A stretch of 64,000 nucleotides of DNA from Rhodospirillales bacterium URHD0017 (GCA_900110395.1 FODP01000010.1:186001-250000), one strand, 5' to 3'; shown: positions 26,701 to 35,132, counted from the stretch's first letter. Notes: generated by a model from the letters alone, not told the origin. A program made the numbers and translations.

Positions 26701-27160
26701 CGGTCAGCACCGCCGAGCCGCCGGACCTCAGCACCGGGCCGCGGGAGGTGCCGGTCGCCGCAAGGACGTAGGCGCCGGCGACGCTCAGCGTCGTCGTCGA
26801 TCCGGAGGCCTCGACCGTGCTCGACACCGCTTCGATGCCGGAAGTGCCATTCAGGTCCTGGGCGAAGCCGGGCTCGAGGGCGCGCAGGTCGGCGCTGGTG
26901 CCGTTCAGCACGTTGCCCATCGACTGGAAGGCGCCGTTGGAAGCGACCAACCAGATCACGTACTGGTTGGCGGTGCTCTTCCACACGACCTGGTAGACGC
27001 CGTTGATCAGCTCAGCGCCGATCGCAGCCCATCCGGAAAAAGAGGTCGTGGTGACGGCAACGCCGCCGTACGTCAGGATGGTCGCCCCGGCGCCCAGCGT
27101 ATATCGGTTGCTACCGTCGTAATCGAGTCTGGTTGACCCCGACGTTTCAATGTTCGGCAA
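23732..27160 (-). CDS. Secreted M8/leishmanolysin-like metalloprotease with seven W_rich_C repeats
   Basis: A 1142-residue probable type I secretion cargo without N-terminal signal. Residues 4 to about 800 are seven tandem units of about 110 residues matching W_rich_C. Each has an IExSGxTxL start, GQFxGW, WKNG, WNVDSxGNF and a terminal loop. In four units the loop is a complete D-x-N-x-D-G calcium site. The protease domain (about 805-1045) has zinc motif HEMGHVLGLGTLW (about 901-913) and the distal FVHWSEAAFDRELMTG typical of M8 metzincins. A C-terminal segment repeats VVDDxGxASQxGILxxF and ends in a Ser/Thr-rich tail, the likely secretion signal. No RTX nonapeptides are seen. Start is TTG 27160; no ATG is available. 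Confidence 0.88.
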   Translation of the reverse strand: MPNIETSGSTRLDYDGSNRYTLGAGATILTYGGVAVTTTSFSGWAAIGAELINGVYQVVWKSTANQYVIWLVASNGAFQSMGNVLNGTSADLRALEPGFAQDLNGTSGIEAVSSTVEASGSTTTLSVAGAYVLAATGTSRGPVLRSGGSAVLTGQFGAGWTIRGAEFNGSIYEVLWQNGGTPQWVVWNVDSNGNFLSQSAALNSTQVAAYEPGFSQDINGGGVAARAVIEASGSTTLATVASTYYTLSPTASSLGQVLKYGGAQVTVGQFAGWSPIAAELSGGQYRMVWKNGSSVVAWNVDGDGNFLSQGAIVGASTYFAEAYETTVQFDVNGDGTVGATTAAIEGSGNTTLTQVADSYFFNYGTGSQIQLRYGASYAQVGQFSTWVPLAVEFSGGMYRMAWKNGGNDLYVAWNVDSSGNFISQGAGVTGSTWYVQSYETTVGRDLNSDGIVGPTTAAIEGSGNTTLTRVADSWFFNYGSSNIQLRYGGGYAAVGQFGGWAPLAVEFSAGMYRMAWKNGGNDQYLAWNVDSGGNFASQGPVVAGSTWYLQSYESVVGRDLNSDGQVGPIVSAIENTGNTTLTKAADSYFINWGGSNIQVLYGGAYAGSNQFPNWSAVGAEQTVGSYMVAWRNSASGNYTVWNLDGSGNYLWNSSEYGVGSAPFQAIETAFGQDFNGGGVSGKTAIEGSGSTALYSASGYLQMVRGPYTGPLLAYGANYVTASQFGTALGAEWTGNGYTVAWKVANDTYNFWTTDATGRYASQTGSLSGSSAQMQAYEPTFNQDLNGDGVIGVNNSPFNIQIVFSGASQYQTYFEQAAHRWESIIRADLPAVNSSTYGLIDDLRIDASVAAIDGTNGILAQAGWDLRRSTSDGGLPYHGVMKFDSADINTMVNNGTFLYVVMHEMGHVLGLGTLWDTFGLRGGSSYTGTNANNAYHQLGGSGFVPLETTGGSGTAFVHWSEAAFDRELMTGFSETAPPMPLSIVTIGGLQDLGYTVDYSRADAYGLPGHLTAGLGSDVVDDSGAASQSGILSEFSPLAGGSGTLAVNDAVAGLPVVDDRGLASQEGILTDFVDGDMTGGSATLASAGGIPVTEDANINGGAGLVNMSLLTSYIASSFVTSPGEGAGTVVSQSAQEDTLTRPAA

Positions 27161-27205
27161 CTGCTACCCTACCCCGCCCGAGCCCACACTCGGGTTCCTA
27201 CCGAC

Positions 27206-27222
27206 CGAGATTACGCCATTTC
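27206..27222 (-). promoter_or_regulatory. Element shared by protease and exporter upstream regions
   Basis: GAAATGGCGTAATCTCG on the minus strand, 46 bases before the protease TTG. It is the partner of the copy at 23684-23700 (15 of 17 identical). Confidence 0.5.
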
Positions 27223-27403
27223 ACTGCAGTTGTGTAGGCCACCGGAACGTCGCGGGAAGGGCGAAACGATAAAATTTTTGCGCAAAGCCTGCGAATCAAG
27301 AGGGCGCCGCCAGTTAGTCTCAGGATCGCCGCAAAGCGTTAAGTCTGGCGTAAGCCCGGGAAACCCTCCAAGGGGCCGATAATTGCAGTCCCGCCCCATC
27401 TGG

Positions 27404-28282
27404 CTAGTGCACCACCGGCGGTTTCACCTCGGCCAGCCCGTCGGCGTCGGTCGCCGAGATGGTGGTGCGGATCATCGACCGCTCCTTCTTGTAGTCCCAC
27501 GGGCGGCCGCGGTGGAGCATGGCACGGTTGTCCCACATCACCGCGTCGCCCTGGCGCCACTTGTGGACATAGACGAACTCGCGGCGCGTCGCGTCGTCGA
27601 GCAGCTGGGCGAGCAGCTGCCGCGCGTCACGGTCGTCCATGCCGTCGATCGCGTAGGCGTGGCTCGCCACGTAGAGCGCGCGCCGGTCGTTGCTCGGGTT
27701 GCGCCAGTTCATCCGCCAGCGCACCGGCGGCAGCGCCTTGCGCTCTTCGGCGTTGGCGAGGTCGGGGTGAATCTGGTCGCGGCTGTTGGCGTAGGAGTGG
27801 GTGGCGATGGCATCCCTGAGCTTACCCTGCAGGTCGGCCGAAAGGCGCTTCCAGGCAAGGCGCGTGGAGGTGAACTCGGTGTCGCCGTCCTGCCCCGGCA
27901 GCACGCGCGCGGTCAGCACCGAGGCGAGCGCCGGCGTCGTCTTGAAGGAGGAGTCGGTGTGCCAGAGGGCGTTGGCCTTGGCGACCAGTACCTGGCGATG
28001 GTCGGGCGGCAGGATCTCGCCCTTCTCGCCGATGTTGGTGAGCCTGGAGTAGAAGCCGCCGGCGCCCAGCGAGGCCACCTTGGTGAGCTCGAGCGGCCCG
28101 AAGGCGCGGCTGAAGGCGACCTGGATGTCGTCGGCGATCGCCTGGTCGCGGAAGACCAGAAGCGAGTGCTCCTCGAAGGCGGCGCGCACGGCCTTGTAGG
28201 CGTCGGCGTCGCTGGCGACGTCGAGCATGGTGACGCCCCTGACCTCGACTCCGAATCCAGGCCCCAGCGGAACCAGCTCCAT
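27404..28282 (-). CDS. TauD/TfdA-family Fe(II)/2-oxoglutarate dioxygenase
   Basis: A 292-residue oxygenase. Iron ligands are His and Asp in WHTDSSF (about 107-113) and the distal His in MLHRGRPWD, followed by the 2-oxoglutarate Arg in SMIRTTI. TfdA-like enzymes hydroxylate sulfonates, phenoxyacids or other small acids, giving cleavage or oxidation. Substrate is not evident. Start ATG 28282 fits the family (LGAEVRG-type N-terminus, here FGVEVRGVTM). The gap to the protease gene is 243 bases and includes an A/T-rich stretch (near 27270). Confidence 0.9.
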   Translation of the reverse strand: MELVPLGPGFGVEVRGVTMLDVASDADAYKAVRAAFEEHSLLVFRDQAIADDIQVAFSRAFGPLELTKVASLGAGGFYSRLTNIGEKGEILPPDHRQVLVAKANALWHTDSSFKTTPALASVLTARVLPGQDGDTEFTSTRLAWKRLSADLQGKLRDAIATHSYANSRDQIHPDLANAEERKALPPVRWRMNWRNPSNDRRALYVASHAYAIDGMDDRDARQLLAQLLDDATRREFVYVHKWRQGDAVMWDNRAMLHRGRPWDYKKERSMIRTTISATDADGLAEVKPPVVH

Positions 28283-28385
28283 GGCGTCCTCCTCCTTCGC
28301 GCCTCTTGGGCGAGGCGATTTTAGCGCAGGCCGGCCGCAGCCGGCTACAGGAGCACGCCGTTCGACTGGCGGTCGGGCGACCCGG

Positions 28386-29093
28386 TCAACGATGGATGAT
28401 GAAGCGATGGCCGACCGTGGCGTAGGGCCCCCAGTCGGTGAACTGGGGCTTGTGCTTGGCGATGCAGTCGGTCCATGCCCGCTGCTCGCCCCACTTGGGA
28501 TTGCCGCGGTTGCAGTACCAGTCGTCGAAGTAGATGGCGCAGCCGTCGGCGAAGGCGTCGATGCTGAACAGCTGATCGAGCACGATCATCGTGCTTTCGT
28601 AGAAGTCGCAGTCGATATGGACGAAGGCGAGCTTCAGGCCGGGGGCGATCCTGGGGATCGTCTCGCTGAACCACCCGGCATGGATCTCGATGCGGTCCTT
28701 GTCGAAGACGGTGGAGCACATGTTCATCAGCACTTCGGGCGTGGCGTCCTTGGTGACGCCCGGTCCCCAGACGCCGGAGACGATGTGCGGCGCTTCGCGG
28801 TCGATCGGATGCATCGCCTCGGGAAAGCCCTCGAAGCCGTCGAACAGCAGCAGCTTGCGGGTCATCAGCGCAGCGAGCTTCTCGTCGCGCGCGAAGTGGT
28901 TGCCGAAATCGGCCATCGCCTTGGCGAGCGTCATGGCGGTGCGCCCCGACGAGGTGCCGAACTCGGCGACGTGACCGTCGACCGCCGCCGATATGGCGTA
29001 GGCGATGCCGTTGTGCAGGGCGCGATAGATGGCGTCGTATGCGTCCTGGTGCGACAGGGCATCGATGGCGGGGACCGAACGGGGATGAGGCAT
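28386..29093 (-). CDS. TylF/MycF-like class I methyltransferase
   Basis: A 235-residue protein of the TylF (macrocin O-methyltransferase) family. VAEFGTSSGRTAMTLAKAM is the SAM site, LLLFDGFEGFPEAM follows, and the metal-binding acidic pairs are in VHIDCDFYEST and IYFDDWYCNRGN. Members methylate sugar hydroxyls with Mg2+. The start is uncertain: ATG 29093 or GTG 29129 (12 more residues). No glycosylation genes are adjacent, so the substrate is open. It is divergent from nadK. Confidence 0.85.
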   Translation of the reverse strand: MPHPRSVPAIDALSHQDAYDAIYRALHNGIAYAISAAVDGHVAEFGTSSGRTAMTLAKAMADFGNHFARDEKLAALMTRKLLLFDGFEGFPEAMHPIDREAPHIVSGVWGPGVTKDATPEVLMNMCSTVFDKDRIEIHAGWFSETIPRIAPGLKLAFVHIDCDFYESTMIVLDQLFSIDAFADGCAIYFDDWYCNRGNPKWGEQRAWTDCIAKHKPQFTDWGPYATVGHRFIIHR

Positions 29094-29252
29094 GGCGGGC
29101 GGATGTTGCCCCAGCGTCGGAACGGACACAACGCGGATCGCCCCGCCTACTGCGGGGGAATCGTCGCATCGCGCTGGACGGGAAAAGGCCTATGTGAAAG
29201 TCGGCCGGCAATATAGTACGAAACTTGCATCGACCGCATTGCAGACACCCTG

Positions 29253-30035
29253 ATGGCATCCCCCTCCAATTCCGCTCCCCGCCTCGCCTTCGTCGCGGGA
29301 CCGACTGCCGCCGCCCGCAACGCCCGTGCGCGGCTCGCGAAGCGCTATGGCGCGGTGCCGCCCGCCCAGGCCGACATCGTCGTGGCCCTGGGCGGCGACG
29401 GGCTGATGCTGCAGACGCTCCATCGCAACATCCATCGCGGCACGCCGATCTACGGCATGAACCTCGGCACCATCGGCTTCCTGATGAACACCTTCAAGGA
29501 AGCGGGCCTGCTGCAGCGCCTGCGCCGGGCGCGGCAGGTCAGCCTGGCGCCGTTGCGCATGCTGGCGATCAACACGCGCGGCAGCCGGCACGAGGTCATC
29601 GCCATCAACGAGGTGTCGCTGCTGCGCTCCAGCCGGCAGACCGCCCGCGTCGCCGTCTCGGTCGACGGCCGCAAGCGCCTGCCCGACCTCTATTGCGACG
29701 GCGTGCTGGTGGCGACGCCGGCCGGCTCGACGGCCTACAACCTCTCCGCTCACGGCCCGATCCTGCCGCTGGGCGCGGGCCTGCTGGCGCTGACGCCGAT
29801 AAACGCCTTCCGGCCGCGGCGCTGGCGCGGCGCCCTGCTGTCGCGCCATTCCAAGGTCGAGCTCACCGTGCTCGACCCGCGCAAGCGGCCCGTCGCCGCC
29901 GCCGCCGATTCCGTCGAGATCGCCAATGTCGCCAAGGTCACGGTGACCGAGGCGATCGACATCGACCTCACCCTGCTGTTCGATCCCGAGCACGATCTCG
30001 AGGAACGCATCCTCAAGGAGCAGTTCGACCCTTGA
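29253..30035 (+). CDS. nadK: NAD kinase
   Basis: A 260-residue ATP- or polyphosphate-dependent NAD kinase making NADP. GGDG at 47-50 is the catalytic motif, with NLGTIGFL (70-77), NEVSLLR and the NAD-binding CDGVLVATPAGSTAYNLSA (about 148-166). Length is usual for alphaproteobacteria. It ends overlapping the TTG of the AbrB gene, so the two are coupled. Assignment is secure. Confidence 0.95.
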   Translation: MASPSNSAPRLAFVAGPTAAARNARARLAKRYGAVPPAQADIVVALGGDGLMLQTLHRNIHRGTPIYGMNLGTIGFLMNTFKEAGLLQRLRRARQVSLAPLRMLAINTRGSRHEVIAINEVSLLRSSRQTARVAVSVDGRKRLPDLYCDGVLVATPAGSTAYNLSAHGPILPLGAGLLALTPINAFRPRRWRGALLSRHSKVELTVLDPRKRPVAAAADSVEIANVAKVTVTEAIDIDLTLLFDPEHDLEERILKEQFDP

Positions 30036-31129
30036 GCAAGGCGCTCCCTGTCAAGCCGGAGAAGGGCAAGCCCGAGAAGAAACACATCATCGGCCATGAG
30101 GGCCTGAAGCCGCTCGTGCTCGCGATCGTGATCGGCACGGCAGGCGGCTTCGTCTTCAACTGGCTGAAAATGCCGCTCGCCTGGATGCTGGGCGCCTGCG
30201 TCTTCTCCACCGTTGCCGCCTTTGCCGGCCTGCGCATCGGCATGAACGTGCGCCTGCGCCAGGGCATGGTCATCATCATGGGCGTGCTGCTGGGCTCGGG
30301 CTTCTCGCCCGACCTCATCCAGCAGCTCGGCAAATGGGCGGTGAGCCTCGGCGTGCTGAGCGGCATGACCATGACCGGCGCGACGCTCTCCTACTTCTGG
30401 TTCCGCCGCTTCACCATGTGGGACAAGGTCACCTGCTACTTCGCCGCCATGCCGGGCGGGCTGAACGACATGACCATCATGGGCGGCGCCATGGGCGGTT
30501 CGGAGCGCTCCATCGCGCTCGCCCATGCGCTGCGCATCCTCACCGTCGTGCTGACGATCCCGGTCTGGTACCGGCTGGTGAACGGCGCGACGACCAGCGT
30601 GCTCGCCATGCCGCATCCCGGCCACAACGACTGGCGCGACTGGGCGATCCTGATCGCCTGCGGCCTGATCGGCGCCGTCGTCGGCCGCGTGCTCCGCCTG
30701 CCGGCCGGCTTCATGATGGGACCGATGCTGGTGAGCGCCATCGCCCACCTCGCGGGCTTCACCGATTCCAAGCCGCCCGGCGAGCTGGTGGCCGCGGCGC
30801 AGGTCGTCGTCGGCTGCGGCATCGGCTGCCGTTTCGTCGGCACCGCCATCGACCAGCTGCACAAGGAGATCGGCGTGTCGGTCGGCGCGGCTGTGCTGCT
30901 GATCGGCTGCGCCGTGGCCTTCGCCGAGATCACCCATGCGCTGACCGGCCTCAACATCGATGCGACGGTGCTCTCTTATGCGCCCGGCGGCTTCGCCGAG
31001 ATGAGCCTGATCGGGCTGGCGCTCGGCGTCGAGGTGGCGATGGTGGCCACTCATCATCTCTTCCGCCTGTTCCTGATCATCCTGACCAGCCCGTTCGTCT
31101 CGCGCTTCGTGCTCACGCGCGGACGGTGA
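30032..31129 (+). CDS. AbrB-family membrane protein (PF05145)
   Basis: A 365-residue membrane protein with two similar halves. FNWLKMPLAWMLGACVFSTV and VLRLPAGFMMGPMLVSAIAHL are the paired AbrB duplication motifs; AAMPGGLNDMT and YAPGGFAEMSLIG are also duplicated. The family has been called ammonia monooxygenase-like or a regulator of AidB expression; its real role is unclear and transport is likely. The TTG at 30032 overlaps the nadK stop and has AAGGAG (30014-30019) upstream; no ATG serves. Its 3' end overlaps the convergent SDR gene by 17 bases. Confidence 0.85.
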   Translation: MSKALPVKPEKGKPEKKHIIGHEGLKPLVLAIVIGTAGGFVFNWLKMPLAWMLGACVFSTVAAFAGLRIGMNVRLRQGMVIIMGVLLGSGFSPDLIQQLGKWAVSLGVLSGMTMTGATLSYFWFRRFTMWDKVTCYFAAMPGGLNDMTIMGGAMGGSERSIALAHALRILTVVLTIPVWYRLVNGATTSVLAMPHPGHNDWRDWAILIACGLIGAVVGRVLRLPAGFMMGPMLVSAIAHLAGFTDSKPPGELVAAAQVVVGCGIGCRFVGTAIDQLHKEIGVSVGAAVLLIGCAVAFAEITHALTGLNIDATVLSYAPGGFAEMSLIGLALGVEVAMVATHHLFRLFLIILTSPFVSRFVLTRGR

Positions 31130-31928
31130 TGCCGCCGTCGACCACCAGCAGGTGGCCGTTGACGTAGGCCGCCTCGTCAGACGCGAGGAACAGCGCGGCA
31201 TTGGCGGTGTCCCAGCCGGTGCCCATCTTGCCGGTCGGCGAGGCGCGGTTGCGGATGGCGATCATCTTGTCGTAGGCCTGATTGTGGTCTTTCTCTCCCT
31301 TGGCGTACTGCTCGGCCAGGAAGTCGATCATCGGCGTGTGCATCAAGCCGGGCAGGATGGCGTTGCAGCGGATGCCCTTGTCGGCGTACTGCGAGGCGAT
31401 CGCGAGGGTCAGCGAATTCACCGCGCCCTTGCTCGCATTGTAGGCGATGTAGGCGACGCCCTTCGGCGAGCGGATCGAGGCGATCGAGCTCACGTTGACG
31501 ATCGCACCCTTGCCCTGCTTCTCCATCACCGGAATGACGTGCTTGGCCGTCAGGAAGAAGCTCTTCACGTTGACGTCGAACACCTGGTCCCACTCATCTT
31601 CGCTGAGCTCGATCGGACCGCCGGTCGAGCCGATGCCGACGTTGTTGTCCAGAACGTCGATGCGGCCCCACTTCGCCACGCAGGCGTCGACCATCGCCTT
31701 CACGTCGACGTTCTTCGCCGAGTTCGCCTCGAACGCAAAGGCCTCGCCGCCTTCCTTCTCGATCAAGCCGACCGTCTCTTCGGCCGCGGCGCGCTTGAGG
31801 TCGACGCACATCACCCTGGCGCCTTCGCGGGCGAAGGTGACGGCGGTGCACTTGCCGTTGCCCCAGCCGGGGCCGCTCGAGCCCGCGCCCACCACGATCG
31901 CCACCTTGTCCTTCAGGCGTCCCGCCAT
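31113..31928 (-). CDS. SDR-family oxidoreductase
   Basis: A 271-residue short-chain dehydrogenase. The nucleotide motif is GAGSSGPGWGNG (slightly expanded TGxxxGxG), then NNVG in DVLDNNVGIG, catalytic Ser in NVSSIAS and the YxxxK motif in YIAYNASKGA. The end GHLLVVDGGITVRA matches 3-oxoacyl-ACP-reductase-like members. Cofactor preference is not clear, but an acidic residue after strand 2 (CVDLKR) suggests NAD. Starts at ATG 31928. Confidence 0.9.
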   Translation of the reverse strand: MAGRLKDKVAIVVGAGSSGPGWGNGKCTAVTFAREGARVMCVDLKRAAAEETVGLIEKEGGEAFAFEANSAKNVDVKAMVDACVAKWGRIDVLDNNVGIGSTGGPIELSEDEWDQVFDVNVKSFFLTAKHVIPVMEKQGKGAIVNVSSIASIRSPKGVAYIAYNASKGAVNSLTLAIASQYADKGIRCNAILPGLMHTPMIDFLAEQYAKGEKDHNQAYDKMIAIRNRASPTGKMGTGWDTANAALFLASDEAAYVNGHLLVVDGGITVRA

Positions 31929-31929
31929 C

Positions 31930-32373
31930 TCACCCTCCGCGTTTGCCCTTCTTTCGTAGATGATGGGTCAAGGCGAGCGCAACGCAGTGGCGAAGCTCGC
32001 GGACCGGCAGGCGATCTTTTACGGCAAAATGCATCGCCCGTTCGCCTTCGTAGGTGAAGGTGAAGGGATAGAGCTCGCGGAACTGCCCGACGAGACCGCT
32101 CTGGCAATGGAAGTAGATGGCGTAGCCGTCGCCCGCCTTCAGGCGATCGATGCGCACCGTCGTGCCGCTGCCCGTCTCCTCCGTGAGATAGCTCGGCTGG
32201 CCCCACTTCAGGGTTTCCGTGAGTGGGCCCACACCGGCCGTCCGGGCTGCGGTGTCGAGCACCAGCTCGCGCAGCGCCATCAGCTTGCTGCGCACGGCGG
32301 ACGGATAGGCCTTGAACAGCGACGCCACCCGCGGGTCGGAGAACCGATTCATGCGCGCCTGCACTGCCAGCAT
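31930..32373 (-). CDS. DUF1801 domain protein
   Basis: About 147 residues (or 140 from the ATG at 32352). DUF1801/YdhG-like features are SLFKAYPSAVRSKLMALRELV, ETLKWGQPSYL and the Arg-rich end. The family, related to the SCP2/Fe-chaperone-like fold, has no established role. It ends one base before the SDR start, so the two form an operon. A good sigma70-like promoter lies at 32487-32514. Confidence 0.8.
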   Translation of the reverse strand: MLAVQARMNRFSDPRVASLFKAYPSAVRSKLMALRELVLDTAARTAGVGPLTETLKWGQPSYLTEETGSGTTVRIDRLKAGDGYAIYFHCQSGLVGQFRELYPFTFTYEGERAMHFAVKDRLPVRELRHCVALALTHHLRKKGKRGG

Positions 32374-32486
32374 GAAAAGGACTTTCCGGCATTCCCGGTA
32401 TTTCCGGCAGAGAGCCTGGTGTGGCTGCCGGAACGGACCCGCAAGGGCTTGGGGGTGAGACGAGACCGAAAATCGATCATGACTGA

Positions 32487-32514
32487 ATAATACTACAGTT
32501 ATTTTCATTGACAA
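32487..32514 (-). promoter_or_regulatory. Sigma70-like promoter with overlapping palindrome
   Basis: Minus strand TTGTCA (32514-32509), 16-base spacer, TATTAT (32492-32487), about 115 bases upstream of the DUF1801 start. AATAA-N8-TTATT (32486-32503) overlaps the -10, a possible operator. The AT-rich patch stands out from its surroundings. Confidence 0.5.
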
Positions 32515-32602
32515 GCGAAATCTGCGGCGGGTCATGTGCTGCCCGTCTGGCCGCCCGACATCGCGCGTGGGATGCTCGTGGCAAGAATGAATGGAGGAAA
32601 CG

Positions 32603-33568
32603 ATGCGTCGTCGTGCTTTCACTGCTACCGGCCTGGCCGCCCTCGCCGCCCCCGCGATCGCGCCAGCCAACGCCCAGGACTGGCCGAGCAAGCCCCTGCG
32701 CATGGTCATCCCCTACCCGCCCGGCGGGCCGTCCGACGTCTCGACCCGCATCGTCATGGATCGCGCGGCGCAGAGCCTCGGCCAGCCCATCGTGTTCGAC
32801 AACAAGGCCGGCGCCTCGGGCATGATCGGCGGGGAGTTCGTGAAGAACCAGGCGGTCGACAACCACACCTTCCTGACCACGACGACGGCGATGGTCTGCA
32901 TCACGCGCCACCTGCAGCCGATCCCGTTCGACCCCGACAAGGACTTCGTCACCGTTTCGCGCATGTGCACCTCGTGGGGCATCTTCGCCATCCATCCATC
33001 GGTACCGGCGCGCACCGTCGCGGAGTTCGTGGCCTACGCCAAGGCCAACCCGGGCAAGATCAACTTCGGCTCATCGGGGCTCGCCACCATCACCCACCTG
33101 TTCGGCGAGATGTTGCAGCTCGAGGCCGGCATCAAGATGACCCATGTGCCCTATCGCGGTAGCGCGCCCGCCACCAACGCCCTGGTCGCCGGCGAGGTCC
33201 AGGCGCAGTTCGACCAGACCTGCCTGCCGCACGTGAAGGCGGGCAAGCTGATAGGCCTCGCCATGCTGTCGAACGTCCGCCATCCCGACTTCCCCGATGT
33301 GCCGACCCTGCGCGAGGCAGGCTATCGCAAGGAGGAAGGCGATTCGTGGTTCGGCATCCTCGCCCCCACCGGCACGTCGCCGGCGGTGATCGCCAAGCTC
33401 GAGAAGGCGATCGGCGATGCCGTGCGCGCGCCCGACATCGTCGAGAAGCTGCATCTCGGCGGCTGCTACGTCACCTACCTGAACGCACCGGACTTCCGCA
33501 GCCGCATCACCGACGAGAGCAAGATGTTCGGCAACATCATCCAGAAGGGCAACATCAAGCTGACGTGA
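32603..33568 (+). CDS. Bug/TctC-family tripartite tricarboxylate binding protein
   Basis: A 321-residue periplasmic solute-binding protein. The signal peptide MRRRAFTATGLAALAAPAIAPANA looks Tat-like (RRR). The mature domain carries Bug signatures: IPYPPGGPSDVSTRIV (about 39-54), DNKAGASGMIGGEFV and NFGSSGLATITHL. GGAGG at 32593-32597 supports the ATG at 32603 over the one at 32591. Likely ligands are carboxylates. No TctA/TctB membrane genes are in the window, so it is an orphan receptor here, as is common for this family. Confidence 0.9.
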   Translation: MRRRAFTATGLAALAAPAIAPANAQDWPSKPLRMVIPYPPGGPSDVSTRIVMDRAAQSLGQPIVFDNKAGASGMIGGEFVKNQAVDNHTFLTTTTAMVCITRHLQPIPFDPDKDFVTVSRMCTSWGIFAIHPSVPARTVAEFVAYAKANPGKINFGSSGLATITHLFGEMLQLEAGIKMTHVPYRGSAPATNALVAGEVQAQFDQTCLPHVKAGKLIGLAMLSNVRHPDFPDVPTLREAGYRKEEGDSWFGILAPTGTSPAVIAKLEKAIGDAVRAPDIVEKLHLGGCYVTYLNAPDFRSRITDESKMFGNIIQKGNIKLT

Positions 33569-33591
33569 TCATTGCCGGGAGCGGCAAAGAC

Positions 33592-34956
33592 TTATCCTCT
33601 TCTCGACCAAGCACGCGGAATGGCGAGCGACAGCACCAGCGCCAGCAACAGGCCGCCGCCTACCGTCAGGAAGGCGTAGCGATAGCCCGCGAGGAAGCCG
33701 TCGACTCCCGACACTCCCGCTGCACCGGCCGCCTGCAACGCCGTCAGCAGCGCGGCGGCGCTCACGGTGCCGAGCGTGCGCGTGAGCTGGGCGAGGCTGC
33801 CGCCGACGCCACGGTCGCGCACCTCGAGCGTGGCCGTCACGATGTCGGTGTAGGCGACGGCGAGCAGGCCGTGGCCGACGCCCTGGAAGAGCAGCAGCAC
33901 CGCGACCAGCGTCACCGGCGTGCCGACGCCGGTCAGGCCGAGCGGCAGGAGACCGAGCCCGACCACCGCGACGCCGGCAAGCGCCGTCGGCCGCTGGCCG
34001 ATGCGCGCGACCAGCCGGGCCGACAAGGGTGCTCCGATCAGGCTGCCGACGAAGGACAGCGCCAGTACCAGGCCGCTCGCCACCGCCGACAGTTTCAGCA
34101 CATTCACCAGGTAGTACGGCGTGAGCAGCAGGATGGAGAAGCCCGCCAGGCTCGCCAGCACGTTCAGGATGTTGGGAACGGCGAAGGCGGGATCGGCGAA
34201 CAGCCCGGGACGGATGATCGGCTCGGCGACATGGCGGGCGCGCCGCACGTAGACGACGAGGACGGCGACGGACGTGGCGAGCAGTGCCAGCGCCCAGAGC
34301 GCCGGCGCTTCGCGGCGTTGCGACAGCACGATCGACAGCAGGAATGTGCTCATGAAGCCGGCGAGCAGGCCCGCGCCCATCGCATCGAAGGGCCGCGGGC
34401 TGGGTTTGGGTGAGGGCAACAGCCCTGACAGGCCGAGCGTGGTGAGCGCGATGGGTACGCGCACCCAGTAGACCGCGGGCCAACCCCACAGCTCGACCAG
34501 GATCCCTCCGAGAAAGGGGCCGATCACCGATGCGAGCGACATCGCGATGCCGAGGCCCGCCAGGGCGCGCGTGCGCGCGCTTTCCGGATACAGCGAGGTG
34601 GCAAGCGCAGGTGTGCAAGAGATTGCCAGCGCCGTGCCGACGCCCTGGCTGGCGCGCGCCGCCAGGAAGAGCGGCCAGTCGGGTGCCGCGGCGCAGGCGG
34701 CACAGGCCGCCGCGGAGATCAGCATGCCGACGCGGAAGATCAGGCGATGGCCGAACAGGTCGCCCAGCTTGCCGCACACCAGCATCAGCGAGCCGTAGAC
34801 CAGCACGTAGCAGATGATGAGCCACTGCACGTCGCTCAGCGCCAGCTGGAAGTGAGCGGTGATCGCCGGTAGCGCCACGTTGACGGCGATGTCGAGCGGC
34901 GCCAGCGAGGCGCCCAGCCCGACGATCGCGAGGCCGATGAGGGGGTGCTTTGTCAT
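33592..34956 (-). CDS. MFS transporter, DHA2 (EmrB/QacA) type
   Basis: A 454-residue transporter with about fourteen hydrophobic segments. The first helix ends GASLAPLDIAVNVALPAI, the DHA2 hallmark, and loop 2-3 is GKLGDLFGHRLIF. Drug or metabolite efflux is likely, with unknown substrate. The start codon lies inside the palindromic element at 34954-35131, whose left end coincides with it. Terminal positively charged residues (RAWSRRG) follow the last helix. Confidence 0.87.
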   Translation of the reverse strand: MTKHPLIGLAIVGLGASLAPLDIAVNVALPAITAHFQLALSDVQWLIICYVLVYGSLMLVCGKLGDLFGHRLIFRVGMLISAAACAACAAAPDWPLFLAARASQGVGTALAISCTPALATSLYPESARTRALAGLGIAMSLASVIGPFLGGILVELWGWPAVYWVRVPIALTTLGLSGLLPSPKPSPRPFDAMGAGLLAGFMSTFLLSIVLSQRREAPALWALALLATSVAVLVVYVRRARHVAEPIIRPGLFADPAFAVPNILNVLASLAGFSILLLTPYYLVNVLKLSAVASGLVLALSFVGSLIGAPLSARLVARIGQRPTALAGVAVVGLGLLPLGLTGVGTPVTLVAVLLLFQGVGHGLLAVAYTDIVTATLEVRDRGVGGSLAQLTRTLGTVSAAALLTALQAAGAAGVSGVDGFLAGYRYAFLTVGGGLLLALVLSLAIPRAWSRRG

Positions 34957-35131
34957 GTGGAGCGCGGACCTCCAGGTCCGCTCAGATCCTCTTGTTGCTC
35001 CTCTCCCCGCTAGGGGGAGAGGATGGGTGAGGGGGATACAGACAATCTTCGGAGCCCCCTCACCTAACCTCTCCCCCTAGCGGGGAGAGGAATATGACTC
35101 ATGAGCGGGCTGGAGGCCCGCGCTCCACATG
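34954..35131. repeat. Composite palindromic repeat, clean copy
   Basis: The outer arms CATGTGGAGCGCGG and CCGCGCTCCACATG flank two inner hairpins of the CTCTCCCC-n4-GGGGAGAG type with GTGAGGGGG and CCCCCTCAC facing each other across a short loop (near 35033-35059). Its right end stops one base before the stop of the hydrolase gene. It is the reference for the copies at 7249 and 35811. Confidence 0.85.
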
Positions 35132-35132
35132 A

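Noticed and set aside
24800..27150. Regular DNA repeats that could suggest a CRISPR array
   Set aside because: Period is about 330 bp in a single reading frame; they encode W_rich_C protein repeats.
29225..31129. 634-residue frame on the plus strand
   Set aside because: Its first 269 codons run out of frame through nadK; the real gene is AbrB from 30032.
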